Of a stretch of 64,000 bases of DNA, positions 55,871 to 64,000 are shown piece by piece (positions within the stretch are counted from its first letter, which is position 1; every line of letters starts with the position of its first letter). The position numbers and the translations under genes were made by a program. This stretch comes from Siphonodentalium dalli (taxonomy: Eukaryota > Mollusca > Scaphopoda > Gadilida > Siphonodentaliidae): positions 115,651,319-115,715,318 of the forward strand of contig CP136066.1 of NCBI GenBank assembly GCA_032622095.1, given 5' to 3'. Under the pieces are notes generated by a model. That model worked only from the letters and a program-made list of their open reading frames with translations, was not told the origin of the DNA and made no database searches.

Positions 55871-56063
55871 ACATTTGTATTAAAGTTGTAAATAAGTTAA
55901 TATATTAATTTATTATTAATTTCTTAGGATCAGATTATGATATATTTCAGAGTTATGTCCATCAATTTTGACATTTAGATTACTTTAGGCACGTTTGTTA
56001 GCAAAGATAATAGCCAGTACATCACACTAGTTGGTTTGAACGATGAACCGCGAATTCATAAAT

Positions 56064-56211
56064 AATATGGTTTGTTGCCATTCATCGGAAAGCTCTCAGT
56101 GTGAGAGCTTTCCGATGAATGGCAACAAGCCATATTTCTGACTAAATCCTGAAAAGTCACCCATAATTCTTCTGTGGTTAAGGGGTCGCGATTATTTAGG
56201 GCATTACTGTA
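56064..56211. mobile_element. Foldback MITE, family P, copy 4 (left arm truncated)
   Basis: It starts within the left arm (ATATGGTTTGTTGCCATTC), has apex AGCTCTCAGTGTGAGAGCT and ends GGGCATTACTGTA. The right arm is full length. Confidence 0.8.
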
Positions 56212-56291
56212 GATGTTATACAGTCAATTAAATAATATTATTCATTAGCTATAGCGACTATATATATACAGTCGTTTGTCCGGTAAATGTT

Positions 56292-57428
56292 TAGAGGTGC
56301 CACGATTATTGATTTTGATAATCGATAATCGGTCGTCAATAATCAACTATAATCGATTAATTGTAATAATTCAGTGGAAATATTCCGTAATATGACCTAT
56401 TGGCTGGGTGCTGGTTAACTCAATAACTGCACTGTCGCTTGTTGTTTGAGGCATCGGCTGATGTAATTTTTAGGTTAATAAAGTGCATCATAAACCACGG
56501 TTAATGACTAATGAGCACATTAATGTATTGAATACCAGCACAGTTCTCGGCGATGTTATGGTTATAATATTTGTGAGTTCATTAGAACGAACGTAGCGAT
56601 TAATTTCAGTTTTATCAATAGCCAAATATACAAACAATATAAAAGTAGGAATGAACGATGGACCGCCGGCAGTTCCTAAAAAAAAGGAATAAAATGTTAC
56701 AGAAACTATAAGTATCATCAAACTTTCAGAGTGTGGTTAACAATCACAAACGTGTGCCCCCATCCGCAAATTGCAGAACTCAGAACAAGCTAAGTATTTG
56801 ATAATAGTCAGTTTCATTCAGCATTCACCACACGATATGTGATAGCCTTTACTAGTAACTTCTACATGTAAGTATACATTTGTACTTATGCAAACAAAGT
56901 ACACTCGCAATTACATTGCGGAGAACATCGCTGATTACAATGCCGTATATATTGGTTCCCTGGTTTTAGAGAGAATGTCAATCAACTTCCCATTGGTCCA
57001 ATCAGATTCAAGGGCGAGTGCATTCAGTTCATTGAACACAGTGACAGTCAGTCAGCACATTTCAAAGACATAGTGCCACCTTTCAAGTATAAATATACAA
57101 TGACGTCGCAATGTGTTCAAATTTGTGCTACCAATTTGTAAAATATACAACAACCCGACGAGAAACCATGTCGCATCATCAAATGAACTGCCGACTCTTT
57201 GCAACATATATTAGTAGTACTCATGTTATTGGAATCTCTTTGATACGCGATCAAAGGATATTAACACCTTGGTTGTATAATAAACTGTGTAAAAGACGGT
57301 ATTCAATAATACCCGGCATTTTCTGACGTCCGAAATAAATAACGCAGATTAATCGATGATGGAAATGGCAATCGATTATCGGCATTATCAATGGTTCATC
57401 GATTATACGATTAATCGTGGCACCCCTA
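56292..57428. mobile_element. Non-autonomous hAT-like element 5
   Basis: Ends TAGAGGTGCCACGATTA and TAGGGGTGCCACGATTA (16 of 17). The target duplication is TAAATGTT/TAAATGTA, 7 of 8 bases matching (56284-56291 and 57429-57436). It is 1137 bp, with AATCGATT palindromes near both ends. No transposase. Confidence 0.85.
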
Positions 57429-57494
57429 TAAATGTATTTGTCCGGTAACGCAAATCCCGTTAAAACAATACCTATATATATATACTAGTATTAA

Positions 57495-58140
57495 AGGGGT
57501 ACTGTACCCCAATTTCAATAAATTCCCGGTGACCATAGCGATCTAATATCAATATTATATTTTAAAATAACTAATTTGAGTCGACAATGTCTACTGAAAA
57601 CGTTCCGGTTAACAGGCTATCACAAAAGTAAAATTGAATTATTTAATATAAAATAATTTATGGCTGGAGTCATAAAATGGCGTATTATGCCAGTACGAGT
57701 TACCGTTCTTGAAATCGTATCTGTCGAGTGTCTTTTATCGACGGCCGTTCGCGAACATTATTGAGTTGCAAACATAACATGTTACCTGCAAAAGGAAGGC
57801 CCGCTATAACCGATTCGGAAAAAAGGAGAAAGAAACAAGAGTCATAAAGCGTCAATTATTTTTATAGGGAGTGAGATTGTTCGATGGAAGAGATTGGATG
57901 CATCAATTGAAGCTGTGAACAATGAACTTCCGGTTCTTCCTGCGACCTGAGTCTTCTCCGGTGAAGGTCAAAAACATGGCGCGTAATTTGAAATCGTAAT
58001 ATTTTTGTTTCCAAGATCAATATTTTCTTCGCTAAATTAGGTTTATACGAAACTCATATAACACGAACACAATCTAACTTGAAAGTTATTTCAATGGGAG
58101 TAAATAAAAAAAATTGTCTAGCCCTGTGTACAGTACCCCT
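57495..58140. mobile_element. TTAA-flanked MITE, piggyBac-like, copy 2
   Basis: Ends AGGGGTACTGTAC are flanked by TTAA (57491-57494 and 58141-58144). It is homologous to 38818-39409 in inverted orientation through TTTCAATAAATTCCCGG and ATGGCTGGAG(T/C)CATAAAAT. It is 646 bp and has no coding. Confidence 0.87.
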
Positions 58141-58144
58141 TTAA

Positions 58145-59377
58145 GTATGGACACATTATAAATAAAACTTAAAGTTAATATTTGTTCAGTGGTATATGTT
58201 TGTCAGAATTATATAGGCATACATGTATGACATACCGGTAAAAGATAATGTCATTAATGATGTCTAATTTTATTATCAAGATTACGATCAGCGCCATTTT
58301 TGTTTCCCGATTTCGTGGTAAAAAAAAATATAAAAAAATAGTTAGCTGATCTGCAAGATCCACATGTACGATCAAAAATTGGGAGTTGCATATATGTATT
58401 GCCATATCATAGATCTTTAAATATGAAAAATATCCAGACTTGCAGTTCTCTTTTTCAAATAGAAAAAGTGTTTGTAAAGGTGGCCTATTTGACCGGTATC
58501 GAACCACTCAAATTTCGCAGTAAATGACAATAATGTGGTGTCAATTTTTCAGCTTCAAAGTTCCATCCTACTTTCTTGTTACCAGATTGATGGATAGCTG
58601 CCAATAAACTTTCAAACTTGTATGTTTTGTGTTTTTAAAGCCTTTGAAGCTATGTATTTTAGGGTGTGTATACATTAGATTTTCCCATTTAATTACCAAA
58701 TGTGGATACATACAAATTTGTATAATTATTTATTTTTCATTTATCATCTTTTTGAGAAATTATACAAAACTAACATTTTAGATTGTCCCTGTGATATCTA
58801 GTAATATCCCCAGTGGTCACCGTCATCAATATCATCAGAAGTACTGGAAGTTTACTGAAATATCCATTGTGTAATGACCCATGTATTTGTACCTGTTTCC
58901 AGTAGACTGAAAACAGTCCCCTGTTGCAGCAAGCTATTCAGTTTATTTCTTTCACCATAAGTCTACATGTGTGTATGAGATGGTGATTGTGAGTGTTTAT
59001 CTTTAATAGGTATTAGTTTGTGTATGTGAAGGTGTGCATGTTTCTGAATGGACACAGTTGGAATACAAGAGTTGGTCCCATATATAACAGAAACTTTAAG
59101 ATCATAATTTATTTATTTGATGATATGAAATAATATTAAGCTACAAATTACTAATAATAATAATGAAACAATAAGACAATAATACATATAAATTTAATAA
59201 CAATAAATTCAAACATTGTCTTCTGAGTAGCTGCCTTGTGGTCAAATCTGTGTCCATATAACTTTCAGACGTTGAATATTTGACCCTGTATATGTGTGGT
59301 TGGCTCAGTTGTCTGCTATTGAGACATGTACTGGTATGTAGGAAGGGCACCTGAAGCATCAAGGGCTATGCATTTTT
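58145..59377. other. Unique AT-rich sequence
   Basis: No gene, RNA or repeat is recognised over about 1.2 kb. Confidence 0.45.
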
Positions 59378-60060
59378 AGCTCAACTTTACTTTGTAAAGT
59401 TTGAGCTATTGCCATGGCTTTGTCGTCCATCGTCCGTGTTCGTGTGTGTGTGCGTGATTCGTCAACAATTTCCTTTAGCACGGGCTACAGGTCGTACCTT
59501 TGGTTGGATCATTATGAAATTTGTCATGGCTGTTGACAGTGGCCATCTTGGATTTCAAAATTCAATCCATTAGCACGGGCTACAGGTCGTACTGCTTGTC
59601 TGATCATCATGAAATTTGTCATGGATGTTAATATTGACATGTAGATGGGAACGATTAATCTTGGGGTCGTTCGGCCAAAAAACATGGCCACCAGCAGCCC
59701 TCTTGGATTTTACTCTTTGCATGACTTAATCCTTAGGCACGGGCTGCAGGTCGTAGCTTTGGTCTGATCATCATGAAATTTGTCATGGATGTTAATATTG
59801 ACATGTAGATGGGGTCGTTCGGCCAAAAAACATGGCCGTTGGCATCAGCAGCCATCTTGGATTTTACTCTTTGTATGACTAAATCCTTTGGCACGGGCTA
59901 CAGGTCCCACGTTTGGTCGGATCATTATGAAATTTGTCACGGCTGTTGACATTGACATGTAGATGGGAACGAGTCATTTTGGGGTCATTTGGCAAAAAAA
60001 CATGGCCACCAGTGGCCATCTTGGATTTCAAAATTCAATTCATTAGCACGGGCTACTAGT
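59378..60060 (-). repeat. Family C, reverse copy ending beside family F copy 2
   Basis: It begins with the family's palindromic end (TTTAGCTCAACTTTACTTTG) and a GTGTGTGTG run. About four modules with CATGGCC and ATCTTGGATTT follow. Confidence 0.8.
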
Positions 60061-60061
60061 A

Positions 60062-61880
60062 TGGTCGTGGTACGCAAAAAAGGGGGTTGACCCAGACAGG
60101 GGCGCCGGAAGCATCCAAGGGCAGGGGGGGGGGGGGGCAGAGGCTACAAAAAGGGCACTTTTCCGCCAAAAAAGGGCATTTTCTCCGCAAACTCGGGAAA
60201 ATAACCATAATTCATTGTGGCAAAAATCCCTATTTTAATGGTATTTGTCGGTTTTTATGGCCGTTTTGTGATAAAATTGACAAAAAATTAATATTCCTTG
60301 TGAAATTGGTTGTATTTGGACCAAAAAAGTCACATTTTGCTATAAAAACACGAGATTAAACACACAAAAAGCATTTTCTGTCTCCAGAAAAAGGGCGAGT
60401 CCTGCCCCCCTCTTCTGGCGCCCATGGACCCAGAAGAAATTGGTAAAGAAGCGATCTTGGTGTCATTCAACGCGGGAGAATCTCTGGTACAACATATCCA
60501 AAATCCGCTAAAATCCTCTTTGGGGAAAATCCAGGATCCAAGATGGCGTCCAATATGGCCGCCGTTAGTCAAAAGAGACTCTGACTGAGATTAATTTGAT
60601 TATAGTGAGAACAAATGTTGCCATATGAATACAAATGTAACATTTTTGCGAAGATAAAGTATTATGCCACCTATATATAGAAAAAAATGGAACCCCTCGC
60701 CTCAGATGGCCAAAATGGCGGCCTAAACTCGAAAATTTGAAGTTTTTGCCTAATATCTTAAAGATCAGTTCCTGTTGTTTGATAATGGTTCAGACTGGCG
60801 ACTTTGATTAGTCTTATTCATGTTAATTCAGCATTGGAGCAATGAAAGATACCATAAATGGGGTCCCAGACTCATCCACACCCTCAAAAGTTCGATTTTA
60901 CAGAACGCGGTATAAAATTCCACAAAAATCGCCATTAGGATTCCAGTCATATATCAACAAGAAATGGACAGAACTGTACAATGTAAGATGGGCATTCCAT
61001 TATCTATGAATACTCCAATTCAATGAAACCCAAATTGGCTCTTTGTCTCAAAATGGCTGCCAAAATGGCGGTCAAAATATGGAAAATGCCGGATATTTAG
61101 TATGGTCGTCGGAGGGTTAGACCCAGAAGAAATTGGTAAAGAAGCGGTTTTGGTGTCATTCGACGCGGGAAAATCTCGTGTATAACATATCCAAAAGCAG
61201 CTAAAATCCGTTTTGGGGGAAGTTCAGAATTCAAGATGGCGTCCAACATGGTCGCCAATAATAATGAAAATAGCAAATAGGTAGTTACATGTATTCACGA
61301 AAACCCACACGACAAAACGCCAATTCGGCACCAATATACATAATTGATTGAAATCTAAATGTTTTTGTGGGTATGAGTAGCCAATCACGATTCAATATTC
61401 TAAGATGGCTACCAAAATGGCCACTGAAAATTGTCAAAATTTAAGTTCTGCTCAGAGGAAAGCCGAAACAACACTTCGGTTGTGATCTAACGATGCCAGA
61501 CTCATTAAACATGTTGCCAATAATATCTACTACCACAATCATTTCAGTGCGTAATGTTCCAACGAAGCAGTATCTACTGCAGGATCCAACACCATGTCCA
61601 CTTATTACGAGGGACTATCTGGAAATTAATTAGAAAGAAATTAAATTGCGCACGAATCTGGATTATTTGAAAACACAGTGTCAATATTTCTACTTATAAC
61701 GACTATTCGGAACGTTTCCAGCAAATATATGGGCATCGGTGGTCTAGTCCGGAAGCATCAGGCTATAATGGGTCACCCAGTGATGGCGAAGCTGGAAAGT
61801 GGAAAGGACAGGAAGGAAGAGCGAATAATCTGGGGGTTTACTTAATGGGTGGGCAAGTTGGTTATCGGAGCTAGGTAGTT
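60062..61880 (+). repeat. Dispersed repeat, family F, copy 2
   Basis: It is homologous to 19346-20391 plus 23043-23265. It contains the hAT MITE at 60097-60426, but at about 61505 has an uninterrupted CATTAAACATG where copy 1 carries the piggyBac-like element. A 165-bp segment (61576-61740) is unique to this copy. Confidence 0.85.
60097..60426. mobile_element. Non-autonomous hAT-like MITE 6 (330 bp)
   Basis: Ends CAGGGGCGCCGGAAG and CATGGGCGCCAGAAG (13 of 15). The target duplication GACCCAGA is exact (60089-60096 and 60427-60434). Family F copy 1 has a single GACCCAGA at 19374-19381, a within-window empty site. A poly-G run occurs at about 60125. Confidence 0.93.
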
Positions 61881-62162
61881 TCAAAGTAAAATTATTTTCT
61901 TCAATATCAAGAGGAAAAATGAAAATTCCGTACTTACATTGTATACCATTCACACTCCATGTGACAATTCCGTGTCATGCGACTGAGGGTATATACGTGA
62001 AATGACTGACCTCCGTAACCTAGCCTCAGACTGTAAGCCATGCTCTGATTGGTTTAATTTGATGAACTGCTGTGATTTCAACCAATCAAATACTAGTATA
62101 TTGGATATATCGTCTGCGGCAAAACAACAACACGTGGGCCGTCTGCTCAAAGCTTAAAACTT
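61881..62162. other. Unique sequence
   Basis: Nothing is recognised except that it leads into the BED-like frame. Confidence 0.4.
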
Positions 62163-62333
62163 GTCAATCCGCCAGCGGCCTACAGGTCGAAAGTCTGGCA
62201 ATATTTCGGTTTTGGGACGTACACCGTTGAACTTGAAGAGGATGGATGCATTAAGGCAGACAGAACTAAAACGATCTGCAAATTATGTTCGACGGCAACC
62301 TCTTACAAAACTGGTGTTACGACCAACATGTAA
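62163..62333 (+). pseudogene. BED-type zinc-finger fragment
   Basis: The frame with SKVWQYFGF (62187 onward), then ELEEDGCI and KTICKLCST, ends at TTNM before TAA (62331). VW-x-YFGF followed by C-x2-C about 30 residues on and TTN is the BED-finger pattern; the H-x-H part should follow. ACAT|GTAAAA at the stop could be a splice donor, so this may be a first exon of a ZBED or hAT transposase-derived gene, or a broken copy. Confidence 0.55.
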
Positions 62334-62584
62334 AAACCTAGCATAACTTCAATGGCTCATGAATAAGAACATCAACTTCGGGTGAACTTACTTACAAACA
62401 CTCAGTTAATGTTTGATGCTCCATCATGCTCGCCACTTCGGTTCGGTTCTGACAGTGACAGTGTTATCTGTTACATGTTGTGAGTTGTGACTAATGTCAC
62501 ATTGTTGTGTTGAATTACTGTTGATTAAAATATGAAATGAATTTAAAAAATAAGACTTGAATCACTGTTGCATGAGTTTCGGAT

Positions 62585-62790
62585 TGAAAATTAGCTTTTC
62601 TGACAATATACACAGATATAACTATGAGCATAATACAAAGTAGTGTACAAGAGTCCAGCTGCCCAGCGACATTTCGTCATGTGCCATTATTAGGCATATA
62701 GTTTAATGGTGCATGGCGAACTGTCGCTGGGTGCTTACACTACTTGTCAATAGTTATATCTGAGTATATTGTCAGAGAAGCTCATTTTCA
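62585..62790. mobile_element. Foldback MITE with 80-90-bp arms
   Basis: The left arm TGACAATATACACAGATATA and AAGTAGTGTA and CCCAGCGACA reappears inverted on the right (TGTCGCTGGG, TACACTACTT, TATATCTGAGTATATTGTCA). The arm-internal spacer differs by about 10 bases. A GCCATTA/TAATGG(T/C) pair closes the loop. Confidence 0.75.
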
Positions 62791-62937
62791 GTCAGAAACT
62801 CCAGCAACTGACTGCCAACTGTGAAATGATATACTGTTCACTAAATTTAGTATAGTTCATCATTCTACGATAACACCTGAGAGTTGTGCAAATTTGGAGT
62901 GTTGAACTTGAATAGCTATTTACTCGTGGGATCAAAT

Positions 62938-63028
62938 TTTGCGTATCGCGATACGTATCGTATCGTTGGCCCCGTATCGCGATACGTACATGTATCGTAT
63001 CGTGACCAAGCATATCATTACAGGCCTA
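62938..63028. mobile_element. Possible right end of a hAT-like element
   Basis: TATCGCGATACG is repeated with CGTATCGTATCG. Read on the minus strand, the end is TAGGCCTGTAATGATATG. Palindromic subterminal motifs and a TAGG end resemble the six complete elements. No partner end is convincing. Confidence 0.4.
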
Positions 63029-64000
63029 ATGTATTTGGCACACATATTTTCTAGGACATAAGACATCACCATTCACCGGAGAGTTGATATCTGGGAAGAG
63101 ATAAGAGTAAAACCACTTTTCGTACATGTCGAAATGGGGAATCCATGGGCTACATTTAGTTCCAGCTAGTTCCAAAAATGTGCGTTCACAATCCGTTTAA
63201 CGGAAATTTATAGTCATTATGTTTTACTTTCTATGAAAACCGTCCAACTAAAGAGTTTTTTTTCAGTGTATCTCAACCAGGCTATAAATCGGACACGTTC
63301 CTGTTTTGGTAACCTTATTAAAGAGGTTGGAGAATATGATTTTTCATACATATTCCAGATTAAAACAATACTGTATTCAATAAGAGATATATATGCACGT
63401 AAAATCTTTTTTCGTAAGGAATCAAAGGGCAAATATCCAATTTATGACTTCTATTGTATATTGGATGCCATCTTGGATCTTAAAGTTTTCCCAAAGCTCA
63501 TTTTATCAGATATCCGATAGGTATTCTGAAGTGAAAATCGCTCTCTGCTTACTTATTCTGGATCAACCTCTTTTGCGACTATCGAGACTGTGTACCGTAA
63601 ATGAAACGAAATGATGGCCGAGCCCGAATAGTTAATATTTGCCAACCTGCTGGAAGCCACCAAAAGATTGAAAATAAATAGTTTTTATGTATATAAGCCA
63701 CATAGATTAGCCAACTATCAACTGCATCCACCACTCACAACTTCCATTATAAGACAAGCTGGGCAGAATCTACCATTTTAGTTTTGGAAGCCATATTAGA
63801 TAAAATTTATTGTTTCTTTTGGTCCATTTGAGATGGAATGTTCACAAATAAAAGAAACGCTCAATTATTTTGTAGACAAGATCTGCTCATCCATAAATAT
63901 CCAATATGACCAGAGCCCCAAAGCCGATTTTGGTTAAATTTCATACCGCATTCATTAGAACTTATTAGTGAAGGACCGGAGTAAACTATGACCTAAACGA
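63029..64000. other. Unique AT-rich sequence to the window end
   Basis: The frames near 63233 and 63393 have no domain I recognise and no clear splice context. Confidence 0.45.

Noticed and set aside
58664-63028. ATGTATTT before TAGGG at about 58656 and after the TAGGCCTG end at 63028, as a 4.4-kb hAT element
   Set aside because: The ends share only TAGG, and the 8-bp match is AT-rich and expected by chance.
1-64000. CRISPR array or bacterial operon
   Set aside because: Tandem repeats here are contiguous or satellite-like without unique equal spacers, and no cas-like or prokaryotic genes exist.

Overview
This window reads as intergenic and intronic DNA of an animal, most likely a marine bivalve mollusc. 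There is no dense coding and no bacterial gene layout. Unique AT-rich sequence is crowded with non-autonomous transposons, foldback elements, minisatellites and tandem 'gttatggccctgg' or 'aagatggccgc' modules of a kind I associate with bivalve genomes (inference from memory). Scallop is possible, but the species cannot be fixed from sequence alone.

Host coding content is very thin. The only convincing host exon is a 41-bp first coding exon at 46787, matching the N-terminus of V-type ATPase subunit D. It is followed at once by a GTAAGT donor and preceded by a CACGTG CLEAR-like box. Three small fragments are also recognisable: a THAP-finger start (11031), a BED-type finger (62163) and a frame-broken member of a repetitive FTGxD family (26543). 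On the minus strand at 42327-43415 lies a compact group of small ORFs that look viral or Polinton-like rather than host. One C-terminal segment of the group occurs three times, and a hAT element sits just upstream.

The best-preserved unit is an LTR retrotransposon at 47723-53178. It has two 204-bp LTRs with two differences, a 4-bp GTAT target duplication, a primer-binding-like site, a Gag-like ORF, a second ORF in the -1 frame, and a purine-rich tract before the 3' LTR. The ORF overlap holds an in-phase TTTAAAC slippery heptamer, a 6-nt spacer and a stem-loop, which is the classical layout of a -1 ribosomal frameshift signal. I see no protease, reverse transcriptase, RNase H or integrase motif in the second ORF. 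The element therefore looks like a pol-less retrotransposon that keeps the gag-pol recoding device. Its leader and 3' region carry many CTTC...GAAG hairpins. I rate this as the most interesting object in the window.

Layout: 1-4.7 kb has sparse palindromes. 4.7-20 kb is a mosaic of tandem-module repeats (158-185 bp units) ending in GACGG tracts, a terminal hairpin and an A-run. 20.4-23.0 kb is a TTAA-flanked piggyBac-like element inserted in a repeat whose empty copy lies at 61.5 kb. 24.5-26.5 kb is a degenerate minisatellite with foldback elements. 28.2-29.5, 34.5-35.0, 43.4-44.7, 56.3-57.4 and 60.1-60.4 kb, with 8.0-9.2 kb, are six hAT-like elements with 8-bp target duplications. 37-46 kb is rich in palindromes and minisatellites and contains the virus-like ORFs. 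47-53 kb is the LTR element, probably within intron 1 of the V-ATPase gene. 53.7-55.8 kb is a long-TIR element. 57-64 kb holds further MITEs, repeats and AT-rich sequence.
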